Shown here: positions 8,278-16,255 of the stretch, in pieces | How positions within the stretch are numbered: position 1 is the stretch's first letter | How the letters are laid out: each line of letters opens with the position of its first letter | From: Sphingomonas sp. 32-62-10 | GTDB lineage: Bacteria > Pseudomonadota > Alphaproteobacteria > Sphingomonadales > Sphingomonadaceae | Reading direction: 5' to 3' | Assembly: GCA_002280555.1 (NCBI GenBank) | Contig: NCEE01000028.1 | Coordinates: 29,935 to 93,934, forward strand | DNA length: 64,000 nt | The notes under the pieces: model-generated | Databases searched by the model: none | Told to the model about the DNA's origin: nothing | Seen by the model: the letters and a program-made list of their open reading frames with translations, nothing else | Made by a program: the position numbers and the translations under genes

Positions 8278-8675
8278 CAGGCGAGATCGGTGTGGGCAAA
8301 GTCATCCCCTTTGTAGAGGAGTTGCGCGTTGTTTGCTTTGGCACAGGCATAGGCGAAACAATCGCCCATATTGAGTTGAGCGGCGTGGCCGGTTCCCTTG
8401 CCGAAGCGGGCGTAAGCGTCCAAGGCGAGATCGCTCTCCGCCTGCCCAATCGACACAAGGGTCAAACAGTTTTCGGTCGCGAAATCCCGAACAATGGCGT
8501 TTGCCTCGACGGGAGATTTTTTCAGTCGCAGGCGGACCCCTGCCGTTGATTCCCATTGCGAAACGGGCGACCAAAGCCTTGGTTCGGTGGCGTCCAACCG
8601 ATCTGCCAATCCTTCCCAGCCCGGCTCACGCCCGACGATAGCCACCACAATCGACGCATCGACAAAGGTCGTCAC
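8277..8675 (-). CDS. vapC: VapC-type PIN-domain toxin ribonuclease
   Basis: 132-residue PIN-domain RNase, the toxin of a type II toxin-antitoxin pair; relatives cut tRNA or rRNA. The acidic catalytic set is visible: Asp6 in TTFVDAS, Glu in SQWESTAG, Asp in NMGDCFAYACA, and a later KGDDF. The start overlaps the vapB stop by four bases (ATGA) and its own stop overlaps the ybeY start, so it sits translationally locked between antitoxin and an rRNA-processing gene. No disabling change is seen. Confidence 0.9.
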   Translation of the reverse strand: MTTFVDASIVVAIVGREPGWEGLADRLDATEPRLWSPVSQWESTAGVRLRLKKSPVEANAIVRDFATENCLTLVSIGQAESDLALDAYARFGKGTGHAAQLNMGDCFAYACAKANNAQLLYKGDDFAHTDLA

Positions 8676-8929
8676 AAGCCCCCCGATAGATCATCATAAA
8701 ATGCCTTATCCGGTATCGGGCCCATTTCCTGTGGCAAAGGATGCCGCTTCCAGAAATCGATCATGCGCTCCCGCAACGGGCGATCATCAGCTTTCGCACC
8801 GGTTGCACTGCGATCAAGTTCGTGACGCAGCGCCAATTTTACAGCGGCCGTTTTGGTCAAGCCGCGCAGCGATGCCAGCTCCTCCGCGAGCGCGTTGGCT
8901 TCTTGATCCTTGATATAGAGTGATGCCAT
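8672..8929 (-). CDS. vapB: VapB-family antitoxin
   Basis: 85-residue antitoxin. The N-terminal half (MASLYIKDQEANALAEELASLRGLTKTAAVKLAL) is the Rv0623-like ribbon-helix-helix DNA-binding part. The C-terminal DFWKRHPLPQEMGPIPDKAFYDDLSG is the usual toxin-neutralising tail. A strong AGGAGG precedes the ATG and overlaps one of two palindromes that are probably its own operator (8940-8971). Confidence 0.9.
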   Translation of the reverse strand: MASLYIKDQEANALAEELASLRGLTKTAAVKLALRHELDRSATGAKADDRPLRERMIDFWKRHPLPQEMGPIPDKAFYDDLSGGL

Positions 8930-8939
8930 TTGACCCTCC

Positions 8940-8971
8940 TAGGATATCCTATTATGGGCAGGGATATCCCT
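8940..8971 (-). promoter_or_regulatory. Twin palindromic operator of vapBC
   Basis: Two perfect 12-bp palindromes sharing a GGATATCC core: TAGGATATCCTA at 8940-8951 and AGGGATATCCCT at 8960-8971. Their centres are 20 bp apart, about two helical turns. They lie between the phoH stop (8976) and the vapB ribosome binding site, as expected for cooperative VapBC autorepression. Confidence 0.7.
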
Positions 8972-8975
8972 CAAA

Positions 8976-9974
8976 TCAACCATCCTTCCCCTCGTACGCC
9001 TCCACAATCCGGCCGACGATCGGGTGGCGGACAACGTCGCCTGCGCCAAACCGGCAGATCGACAGGCCGTCGACGCCGTCGAGCCGACCGACCGCGTCGT
9101 TCAGCCCGCTCGCGTTCATGCCGCCGGGCAGATCGGTCTGTTTGGGATCGCCGCAGACGACCATGCGGCTGTTCTCACCAAAGCGGGTGAGGAACATCTT
9201 CATCTGTGCAGGCGTGGTGTTCTGCGCTTCGTCGAGGATGATGAAGGCATCCGCCAAGGTGCGGCCGCGCATGAAGGCGATCGGGGCGATTTCGATCTCG
9301 CCCGATGCGATGCGGCGTTCGACCTGTTCGGCGGGCAGGCAATCGTTCAGCGCGTCGTACAAGGGCCGCAGATAGGGATCGACCTTCTCTTTCATATCGC
9401 CGGGCAGGAAGCCGAGCTTTTCCCCGGCCTCCACCGCCGGGCGCGACAGGATGAGCCGCTGGATGCTGCCGGTGATGAGCTGCGCAACGGCCTGCGCGAC
9501 CGCGATATAGGTTTTGCCGGTGCCCGCTGGCCCGAGCGCGAAAATGATGTCGTTGTTGAGCAATTCGCGCATGTAATGCGCCTGCGCCACGGTGCGCGGC
9601 ACGATGGTTTTCTTGCGGGTGCGGATCATGATCGAGGGCGGGGCACTGGCTTCCGCGCTGATGATGCCGTGGAGCGTGGGCTCGGCCGACATCGCGATCA
9701 CCGCCTCGATCAGCCCGGTATCGATGATCTCCCCGCGCACGATCCGGTTGTAGAGCCCGTTGAGCACATCGCGGGCCGAGGCCACCGCTTCCGCCGTCCC
9801 CTCAAGCCCCACCTTGTTGCCACGCGCGGTGATGTACACGCCGAGTCGGTTTTCGAGCAGCAACAGGTTCTTGTCGAACTCCCCGAACAGCTGCGGCATC
9901 AACTGGGGCCGATCAAAGGTCAGTTCGGCGCGGCTGCGATCACCGGATTGCGCGGGGACAGGCTTGCGGCTCAT
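8976..9974 (-). CDS. phoH: PhoH-family ATPase
   Basis: 332-residue cytoplasmic P-loop protein of the PhoH/PhoL class, associated with RNA metabolism together with YbeY. Walker A GPAGTGKT lies at residues 148-155 and the Walker B region in FIILDEAQNTTPAQMKMFLTRFG, preceded by a KH-like N-terminal region. In related genomes phoH is followed directly by ybeY; here vapBC separates them. The start at 9974 gives the normal size. Confidence 0.93.
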   Translation of the reverse strand: MSRKPVPAQSGDRSRAELTFDRPQLMPQLFGEFDKNLLLLENRLGVYITARGNKVGLEGTAEAVASARDVLNGLYNRIVRGEIIDTGLIEAVIAMSAEPTLHGIISAEASAPPSIMIRTRKKTIVPRTVAQAHYMRELLNNDIIFALGPAGTGKTYIAVAQAVAQLITGSIQRLILSRPAVEAGEKLGFLPGDMKEKVDPYLRPLYDALNDCLPAEQVERRIASGEIEIAPIAFMRGRTLADAFIILDEAQNTTPAQMKMFLTRFGENSRMVVCGDPKQTDLPGGMNASGLNDAVGRLDGVDGLSICRFGAGDVVRHPIVGRIVEAYEGKDG

Positions 9975-10210
9975 GCGATTCCTTCGCGGCGGAGGGGGGT
10001 AAAGTTGCGGAAGTTGCGGGTCTGGAGCGTTTTCGCCGAGGACCCGACAGGACCAGCGCGGCGAACAAGGCCGGGGGTCGCGTGGGAAGGGCGGGTGTGC
10101 TGCATCCGCCCGGGAGTTTGGCAGATTGGGGGCGTGTAGGACAGGGGAAAAGTGGTGGATTTTTAGGTTATAGTTGTCGATCTTCAGAGCACGCTAATCG
10201 AGTAACACCT

Positions 10211-10289
10211 CGTCATTACGAGCGCTGCGAAGCAATCCAGCCTTACCACGCGCGGCACGCTGGATTGCTTCGCTGCGCTCGCAATGACG
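10211..10289. repeat. REP-like inverted repeat (CGTCATTGCGAGCG family)
   Basis: About 30-bp imperfect arms (starting CGTCATTACGAGCGCTGCGA and ending TCGCTGCGCTCGCAATGACG) flank a 19-base spacer. It is the only structure seen in the 344-base gap between phoH and the parD remnant; the rest of that gap shows no gene. Confidence 0.75.
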
Positions 10290-10318
10290 AAAGGGATTGG
10301 CGCGAGGGATACCACAAC

Positions 10319-10576
10319 ATGATTATCGCAGAATTGGGATCGTACCTAGAAGGCATTGTGGCGGAACTGGTCACGAACGGATGCTATAACTCCAAGAGCG
10401 AAGTGCTGCGTGAAGGTATCCGCCTTGTACAGGAGCGCGAAGCGTGGCTGGCAGCGCTCGACGCATCAATTGCGTGCGGGTTCGAAGATGCGGCGGCGGG
10501 ACGGACCCAGCCTGCCGACGCGGTGTTCGACTAGCTCGAAGCGAAATATCGCGGCTTGGCCGACGCCGCTGCATGA
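10319..10576 (+). pseudogene. parD: ParD-like antitoxin with premature amber codon
   Basis: The ATG at 10319 opens an antitoxin of the ParD/CopG type (GSYLEGIVAELVTNGCYNSKSEVLREGIRL). An in-frame TAG at 10532-10534 stops it after 71 residues. The same frame then continues LEAKYRGLADAAA to a TGA at 10574-10576, the expected end that overlaps the parE start by ATGA. The truncation removes the toxin-contacting tail. Together with the broken parE this is a decayed module. Confidence 0.75.
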
Positions 10577-10806
10577 CCCTCGTCCTGACGGCGAAGGCCG
10601 AAAGGGATCTTAAGGCGGTCGGGGTTTAGATCGCACAAGACAATCCAGCCCGCGCACTTTCCATTATCCGCAAACCGCGACAACAATGCGAAGCACTGGT
10701 CGCCTTCCGCAACCGACTTTGACTTGTTCCCGGCCATCAGCAACAGGGCGCGTGCCCGGCGGGTGTCTGGTAATAATTTAGTAATCTGTGGATCAGGGGA
10801 GGAGTA
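10573..10806 (+). pseudogene. parE: ParE-like toxin remnant (amber codon and frameshift)
   Basis: Starts MTLVLTAKAERDLKAVGV and meets TAG at 10627-10629, where relatives have a Trp codon. The same frame continues IAQDNPARALSIIRK...QQCEALVAF, then shifts frame near 10715 into LFPAISNRARAR, the next conserved ParE block, before losing similarity by about 10806. At least two lesions plus loss of the C-terminus, so no functional toxin is expected. The 207 bases to the next gene contain nothing recognised. Confidence 0.7.
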
Positions 10807-11013
10807 GGCAGTCGTGCTACACATTCTGAACGGAGACTGAGACTAGGAAGTGCTATTTTTCGTGTGAATACGGAGAGCTGAATATCGACCTTGAGTTCGT
10901 TAGCTATTATGAGCCCCAGTATCGTTGATTGGTCAAATTAAGACTTGAAAATTATCGATATTTTGAGAAGATAGGAGCGTTCGAGTCGATTAGGATAAGC
11001 TGGGAGGCGTAAA

Positions 11014-11406
11014 ATGTCTGTTCAAGTAGCTTTGATGCCTGTTCAATGGGCAGATTTAAAAGATATTGAAGATGTTGATCCCATCAACAGCGCTGATGAC
11101 GAGTGTCTGCGTGAAATATATGATGTGCTGAAGCGGTATGGTAAAAGCGGTCGTTTTGGTATTAATTTGATACACAAGCATTTTGATATGAATGACGACG
11201 AAGTTTTACTTGAGATAACCGACAAAAAGGAGAGATCCCTTGTGTTGCGCCCTGCTAAGCGGGATTCGGCTGCAGTTCAGCGCACGGTAGAAACAAGTTG
11301 GGTACTCTCAGAAGATGGAAACCAGAAGGTGACAGCTCAATGCTACGTGCGTTGTGTCAGAAACATTCACGGTAATCATGAAAATGGCGGCCATTATTGG
11401 GCGTAG
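11014..11406 (+). CDS. Hypothetical protein, accessory
   Basis: 130-residue soluble acidic protein with no recognised domain, signal or membrane segment. A clear Shine-Dalgarno (GGGAGG) stands seven bases before the ATG. Base composition is distinctly more AT-rich than the flanking housekeeping genes, with codons such as ATA, TTA and AAA that are rare nearby, which suggests recent transfer. It lies between a dead parDE module and a duplicated miaB tail, in an insertion hot spot. An immunity or stress protein is possible, but nothing shows this. Confidence 0.55.
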   Translation: MSVQVALMPVQWADLKDIEDVDPINSADDECLREIYDVLKRYGKSGRFGINLIHKHFDMNDDEVLLEITDKKERSLVLRPAKRDSAAVQRTVETSWVLSEDGNQKVTAQCYVRCVRNIHGNHENGGHYWA

Positions 11407-11600
11407 AATAATAGGATTTTCAAGAGTTCGTCGGGAACTCTGGGAACACTGAGCCCAATCCGCCAATCGGCATGCCGTACTTGGTCCAGCATCCACTAGG
11501 CCGCAGGAGTTGACGCCGATCAGTGGATTGGTTGGCCTTCGGCCGCCTACGGCCCGCTTCGCTGGCAATGACGGGTGGTATGCGGTGACCTCGTGATGCT

Positions 11601-11700
11601 TCAGGGCTGGGGCGCCACCACCCGCTCCCCCATCACCGAATTCGCGCCCGCCTCGACAATCTCGAACCCGACCAAGTCCCTGATCGCGATATTGTCCAAC
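11601..11700 (-). pseudogene. Duplicated 3' end of miaB
   Basis: The minus strand reads DLVGFEIVEAGANSVMGERVVAPQP and a stop at 11601. It is nearly identical in DNA to the true miaB end at about 12367-12405, where a segment of roughly 38 bases differs at only two positions. The remainder of the 11407-11734 gap holds no gene. Such a tail copy is expected if a small element integrated at the 3' end of miaB, or after a local duplication. Confidence 0.65.
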
Positions 11701-11734
11701 ATCCGCAACGATCACAGCAGGGGCGATATGCGGA

Positions 11735-12289
11735 TCACCCCGCCAATGACTTGGCGAGGGTCATCATCGCTTCGCGCGGTTTGCTGCCCGCAGGTGGCTT
11801 CATGCTGGTGAAGAAGATGTAGCGATCCTCGCCGATGAACACGTGGAGCTGATTCATCTGGTCGGTCCAAAAGGCGTCCTTGCCGAGGCCGGGGACCGGC
11901 TCGATCGTGGCCCCGAGGTTGTCGACAAGCGCGTCCTTGGTGCGCTGCATCGCCTCGGTCGTGTTGTCCGGAACGGGGGACTGGCGCGCGAAAAACGTCA
12001 CCATCGCGCCTGATGCGAAACGATATGTGCATTGCGAGAAAGCCGCCGTTTCGGCGGTGCCGGGGGCGACCATGCCGAGCTCGGCGCCGCTCACCACCTC
12101 GCCAAAGGCCGCCGATACTTTGTCACCCGGCAAGATCGCGCAAGCGTCGGCTGCGTTAAAACCAGTGCCCTTGGATTCCGCTTGCGTGCTGGCCGAAGCG
12201 GCCGTGTCGTTACTGGTGGCCGGGGCGCTGCAGCCAGACAAAGCCACCAACGCCAGCATCATGATTCCCCCTGTCACCCGTGCACGCAT
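11735..12289 (-). CDS. Putative lipoprotein, unknown function
   Basis: 184-residue predicted lipoprotein. The signal peptide ends in the lipobox LVALSGC, so the mature protein would begin at that cysteine and be anchored by the Lgt/LspA/Lnt pathway. The mature part has a Thr/Ala/Ser-rich linker and then a globular region (ACAILPGDKVSAAFGEVVSG...SQCTYRFASGAMVTFF) with two cysteines that may form a disulfide. ATG 12289 has AAAGGGGG upstream. No family is confidently recognised. It lies between miaB and a second copy of the miaB tail, so it may be recently acquired. Confidence 0.7.
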   Translation of the reverse strand: MRARVTGGIMMLALVALSGCSAPATSNDTAASASTQAESKGTGFNAADACAILPGDKVSAAFGEVVSGAELGMVAPGTAETAAFSQCTYRFASGAMVTFFARQSPVPDNTTEAMQRTKDALVDNLGATIEPVPGLGKDAFWTDQMNQLHVFIGEDRYIFFTSMKPPAGSKPREAMMTLAKSLAG

Positions 12290-12351
12290 CCGCGTTCCCC
12301 CTTTGCTGCTCCCGCTATCATGCCGAGACGATATGACGGTCGCAAGACGGC

Positions 12352-13662
12352 TCAGGCGTGGCAGCGCTCCCCCATCACCGAGTTCGCGCCTGCCTCGACA
12401 ATCTCCACCTCGACCAGATCGCCGATCGCCGCATCCCCCACCAAATGCACCGATTGCAGCCACGGGCTCTTGCCGATCAGCTGCCCCTCCAGCTTGCCCT
12501 TGCGCTCAAGCAGAACTTCGCACCGCCGCCCCACGCTCGCCGCGTTGAACGCCGCCTGATCGCGGTTGAGCGCAGACTGCAGGCGTTGGAGACGGTCGTC
12601 CATCACGTCAGGCGCGATCTGGTCGGCCATCGTCGCGGCGGGAGTGCCGGGGCGGGGGCTGTATTTGAAGCTATAGGCCTGTGCATAGCCGACCGCGTCG
12701 ACCAGGCTGAGCGTTTCGGCGAAATTTTCCTCGGTCTCGCCGGGGAAGCCGACGATGAAATCGCCCGAGAGCGCGATATCGGGGCGGGCTTCGCGGACGC
12801 GGTCGAGCAGGCGCAAATAGCCGTCGCGCGAATGGCTGCGGTTCATGGCTTTCAGGATGCGGTCGCTGCCTGATTGCACGGGCAGATGGAGGAACGGCAT
12901 CAGCTTGGCCACATCGCGGTGCGCGGCGATCAGGCCGTCGGCCATGTCGTTGGGGTGGCTGGTGGTGTAGCGGATGCGGGCTAGCCCCTCGATCCGGTCG
13001 AGCGCGGCGATCAGGTCGTGGAGGCCCTTTCCGGCATCGTCCCACGCGTTCACATTCTGGCCCAGCAGCGTGATTTCTTTCGCGCCCGCATCGACCAGCG
13101 CCTTGGCCTCGTCGACAATTGCCGCGAACGGGCGGCTGACTTCGGCACCGCGCGTGTAGGGGACGACGCAGTACGTGCAGAATTTGTCGCACCCTTCCTG
13201 CACCGTCAGGAAGGCGCTGGGCGGGACGCGGCGGCGAGCTGGGAGGTGGCCGAATTTCATGTCGACAGGCATGTCGGTATCAAGCGCTGCCTCACCCCGG
13301 CTGGCGCGGGCGACCAGATCGGGGAGGTTATGATAGGCTTGCGGGCCGACGACGACGTCGACTTTCGCGCGGCGGACGATCTCCTGCCCTTCCGCCTGGG
13401 CGACGCAGCCGGCGACGGCGATCATGGGGTTGCCGCCCAATTTGCCTGATTCCTTCCTGAGGCGGCCGATGTCCGAATAGACCTTGTCGGTGGCACGCTC
13501 GCGAATGTGGCAGGTGTTGAGGATAACGAGATCGGCGGCGAACTGATCGTCGGTCGCAGTCAGGCCTTGTGCGGCCATCAATTCGCCCATCCGGTCGCCA
13601 TCATAGACGTTCATTTGGCAGCCAAAGGATTTGACGTGATAGGTTTTGGGGGCGGGCTTCAT
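12352..13662 (-). CDS. miaB: tRNA-2-methylthio-N6-dimethylallyladenosine synthase
   Basis: Radical-SAM methylthiotransferase that converts i6A37 to ms2i6A37 in tRNAs. 436 residues from MKPAPKTYHVKSFGCQMN (ATG 13660-13662). The UPF0004 domain cysteines (GCQMN, NTCHIRE, AGCVAQ) and the radical-SAM CxxxCxxC (GCDKFCTYC) are intact, and a TRAM domain closes the protein. It requires two Fe-S clusters, fitting the suf operon in this window. The frame extends upstream to 13722 but without conservation. Confidence 0.96.
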   Translation of the reverse strand: MKPAPKTYHVKSFGCQMNVYDGDRMGELMAAQGLTATDDQFAADLVILNTCHIRERATDKVYSDIGRLRKESGKLGGNPMIAVAGCVAQAEGQEIVRRAKVDVVVGPQAYHNLPDLVARASRGEAALDTDMPVDMKFGHLPARRRVPPSAFLTVQEGCDKFCTYCVVPYTRGAEVSRPFAAIVDEAKALVDAGAKEITLLGQNVNAWDDAGKGLHDLIAALDRIEGLARIRYTTSHPNDMADGLIAAHRDVAKLMPFLHLPVQSGSDRILKAMNRSHSRDGYLRLLDRVREARPDIALSGDFIVGFPGETEENFAETLSLVDAVGYAQAYSFKYSPRPGTPAATMADQIAPDVMDDRLQRLQSALNRDQAAFNAASVGRRCEVLLERKGKLEGQLIGKSPWLQSVHLVGDAAIGDLVEVEIVEAGANSVMGERCHA

Positions 13663-13817
13663 CGCCGGGCCTATAGCGGGGCGGGGCGGTCGCGACAAAT
13701 GCGGCGTCGATTTTGAGATCACGCGGGAATTATGTCGACTTTGGGCGCAACTATCCCATGGGAAAATCTATGCTTGCTTGTTAACCATAAGACCTTCGAT
13801 CTTAATGATGATTCGCG

Positions 13818-14798
13818 ATGGGGCTTGGGATGGCGATTGGAGCTACCAACCTGTGCAGTAACATGTGCCGGATCGCTGAAAGCGTCATGGCGGCCGCGTC
13901 GGTCGCTCCCAGTGCGTCGGGCGCGTCGCTGACGATGGGCAGCTGGCCCGATTGGCTGCAGACCGGGCTGATGCTGGTGGCGGTGGGCGTCGGGATCGCC
14001 ATCGTCCGTGCGCTGTTCAGCCTGCGCGATCGCTTCCCCAAGCCCGAAAAGCGCGATGCGGCAGCCTTTGTTACGATGCTGTGCGACCAGATGTGGGAAT
14101 GCACCAATCGCATCACCACTGTGTTTGCCGAGCGTCTTCGCCAGCCACCGGGGGATATTGCGCAGATGCGTATCCTGGTGCGCCATTTGCGTGAAGACAT
14201 GAGCATTCCGATGAATTTCATCGAACAGATGCGCCACCATCCGCCCGGCGACTGGCACAGCGCGGCGATCTTTAAGGCCTTTACGGACTGGAGCGCGCAG
14301 ATGGCGGCGACGGCGAAGCAGCTTGACGATCTGCACCAGTCGATCACCTATCCGCTGATCCGCGAGCCGGTCGACAAGCACCGCGATGAAATGCTCGTCT
14401 ATCAATATCATACCGAACAGGCGTTTCTCGATCGGCGGATCGATGACGTGCTCGGCCGCGCCTATGCGTTTTGTGAAGTTGCGCGCAAGGCACTGAAGAA
14501 GATCAAGAAAGATAAAGCGGCCAAGAAGGTTGAGGGTGATGATGATGGCGCGACGCATGATTGCCCGTGCTGCAAACGTCCCCCGGCGCAGCATCGCCCC
14601 AATGTGCGCGATCCGCTGAAGCCGATCATCCTCCCCCCGCCGCCGACCCCGCCGCCGCCATCACCGCCCGCGGCGACAGTGCCCGCACCGGTGAAATGCT
14701 GTTGCGTCGTGCCGCGCGCATGCGTGTGCCAGCGTGCCTGCATTTGTGCTTGCCACTGCGCGCCGACAGCGGCGGTGCAGCCAAAAGCGGCGTGTTAG
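13818..14798 (+). CDS. Membrane-anchored protein with proline hinge and cysteine-rich C-terminal tail
   Basis: 326 residues, no family recognised. One transmembrane helix (about residues 47-70, GLMLVAVGVGIAIVRALF) is followed by a helical domain (about 75-235). A Lys-rich stretch comes next (KKIKKDKAAKK), then CPCCK, a proline-rich hinge (PPPPTPPPPSPP) and a final tail CCC...ACVCQRACICACHC. The last 75 or so residues hold 13 cysteines, unusual for a cytoplasmic protein and suggestive of metal binding. Several in-frame ATGs exist (13818, 13830, 13866, 13887). Its stop overlaps the convergent plsC stop by four bases. A minus-strand frame over the same bases has no recognisable features. Confidence 0.7.
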   Translation: MGLGMAIGATNLCSNMCRIAESVMAAASVAPSASGASLTMGSWPDWLQTGLMLVAVGVGIAIVRALFSLRDRFPKPEKRDAAAFVTMLCDQMWECTNRITTVFAERLRQPPGDIAQMRILVRHLREDMSIPMNFIEQMRHHPPGDWHSAAIFKAFTDWSAQMAATAKQLDDLHQSITYPLIREPVDKHRDEMLVYQYHTEQAFLDRRIDDVLGRAYAFCEVARKALKKIKKDKAAKKVEGDDDGATHDCPCCKRPPAQHRPNVRDPLKPIILPPPPTPPPPSPPAATVPAPVKCCCVVPRACVCQRACICACHCAPTAAVQPKAAC

Positions 14799-15712
14799 GG
14801 CTGGGGTCGATCGTTCAGCGACGTGGCCGGATCAGTCTTGGCTGGCGTCTTCTCCCACCAGTCATGGCCGCGAAACGGCGCGAGCGGGAAGCCGACCTCG
14901 GCCGCCAGTGCCTCCTCGATCCGCCGCCGGCTTTCGGCAGCGATGGCCTTGCGGCCGGGGTAATCACGCGGGTGAAAGGGCTCGAGAAACTCGACCATTA
15001 CCTTGAAACTGCCGTTCCGGGATAGCACCCGAATGGCATTGTCCTTGCCGTTTTCGACGCCGAGCCAGGCTATGTCGTAACCCACCTCGCCGCCGTACCA
15101 GAGCAGCACCGGCTGCACCATCACGCCCGGCGGGGGCGGTTCAAGCACTTTCAGCATCGGCGTTTTAAAGGGCAACAGCGACATGCCGTCCGTGGTGGTG
15201 CCTTCGGGAAAGACCGTGACCGACCAGTTATCGGCCAGCGCATCGCGCAGCCGGTTGATCTGATCGGCAACGCCCAGCCGGTCTTCGCGCTCGACAAATA
15301 CCGTGCGGTTCATCTTGGCAAGGGCCCCGACCACCGGCGCTGTGGCCAGTTCCGCCTTGGCGACAAAGGCAGTGCCGCTGGCGCTGGAAATGGCGAGGAT
15401 ATCGACCCAGCTGACATGGTTGGCGATGTAAAAAACGTCGCGTTTCAGCGGTACGCCCTTGATGCTCACCCGCGCCCCGCAGATCCGCGCCGCCGCCATC
15501 ATGAACAGTCGTGGCCAGGGCGAGGGCAGACGGAGCAGTTGAAACAGATAATGCGACGGCACCGATAGGCCTGCGATGAGCGCAAGGCCAAGCACGCGCC
15601 AGCCGATCCGCATCCAGCCGATCACCGGCACAGGGCTGGGCGTGCCGGCGGCGGCGGCTTCACGCGCGGGCGAGCCGACCAGGTGACCGGCGGGCAATGA
15701 CGGGTCCGGCAA
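14795..15712 (-). CDS. plsC: 1-acyl-sn-glycerol-3-phosphate acyltransferase
   Basis: 305-residue inner-membrane acyltransferase making phosphatidic acid in phospholipid synthesis. Motif I is NHVSWVDI (the family HxxxxD), motif III is FPEGTTTDG, and an N-terminal hydrophobic helix (GWRVLGLALIAGLSVPSHYLF) anchors it. A homologue with a different motif occurs at 40604-41221. It starts nine bases after the fur stop, so it is probably cotranscribed with fur. Confidence 0.9.
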   Translation of the reverse strand: MPDPSLPAGHLVGSPAREAAAAGTPSPVPVIGWMRIGWRVLGLALIAGLSVPSHYLFQLLRLPSPWPRLFMMAAARICGARVSIKGVPLKRDVFYIANHVSWVDILAISSASGTAFVAKAELATAPVVGALAKMNRTVFVEREDRLGVADQINRLRDALADNWSVTVFPEGTTTDGMSLLPFKTPMLKVLEPPPPGVMVQPVLLWYGGEVGYDIAWLGVENGKDNAIRVLSRNGSFKVMVEFLEPFHPRDYPGRKAIAAESRRRIEEALAAEVGFPLAPFRGHDWWEKTPAKTDPATSLNDRPQP

Positions 15713-15721
15713 GATCGGGCC

Positions 15722-16144
15722 TTATGCCTTGCGGTCCAGCACCACGCCGTAAAGCTCCATCCGGTGATCGACCAAGCGGAAGCCAAGTCGCTCGGCAATC
15801 TGCTTCTGGAGTTGTTCGAGCTCTGGATCGACGAACTCGATCACGCGGCCGGTTTCGACATCGATCAGATGATCGTGATGCGATTCAGGCGCAGGTTCAT
15901 AGCGCGAACGGCCATCGCCAAAGTCATGACGATCAAGGATGCCAGCTTCTTCGAACAAGCGGACGGTGCGGTACACGGTGGCGATCGAAATGCCTGGGTC
16001 GATCGCTGATGCGCGCTCATAGACCTTTTCGACATCGGGATGGTCTTCAGCGTCGGACAGCACGCGCGCGATCACCCGGCGCTGCTCGGTAATGCGCAGG
16101 CCCTTTTCATTGCACAGCGCCTCGAGATCGATCTTGCGCCCCAT
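15722..16144 (-). CDS. fur: Fur-family iron-responsive repressor
   Basis: 140-residue dimeric metal-dependent regulator. An N-terminal winged helix (LEALCNEKGLRITEQRRVIARVL...SIATVYRTVRLFEEAGIL) is followed by a dimerisation/metal region with HHDHLIDVETGRVIEF. The CxxC structural zinc motif is absent, as in many alphaproteobacterial Fur proteins. ATG 16144 is preferred over the upstream GTG at 16150. Iron-responsive control of iron uptake or of the suf operon is plausible, but sites were not identified. Confidence 0.9.
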   Translation of the reverse strand: MGRKIDLEALCNEKGLRITEQRRVIARVLSDAEDHPDVEKVYERASAIDPGISIATVYRTVRLFEEAGILDRHDFGDGRSRYEPAPESHHDHLIDVETGRVIEFVDPELEQLQKQIAERLGFRLVDHRMELYGVVLDRKA

Positions 16145-16212
16145 AGTCACCGTCCGCCCGTCAACATGTTTCGTCTACCGGGTGTAGCGGGAAGCGTGCC
16201 GGGGGGAAAGTA

Positions 16213-16242
16213 CCCCTGCCGCCGGTTAACCGGCGGCAGGGG
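16213..16242. terminator. 30-bp perfect palindrome between mucR and fur
   Basis: CCCCTGCCGCCGG-TTAA-CCGGCGGCAGGGG, a 13-bp GC stem with a 4-base loop. It lies 14 bases after the mucR stop on the minus strand. There is no clean T-run, so it may act as an imperfect terminator or as an RNA 3'-end stabiliser. Confidence 0.6.
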
Positions 16243-16255
16243 GCAATAATCGCTG

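Noticed and set aside
10211..10289. tRNA-like or CRISPR-like repeat
   Set aside because: It is a single inverted repeat with two arms, without spacers in series or a cloverleaf.
13719..14594. Minus-strand frame of 291 codons opposite the Cys-tailed protein
   Set aside because: No domain, signal or sensible start context. The plus-strand frame has a clear transmembrane helix and ordered composition and ends exactly against plsC.
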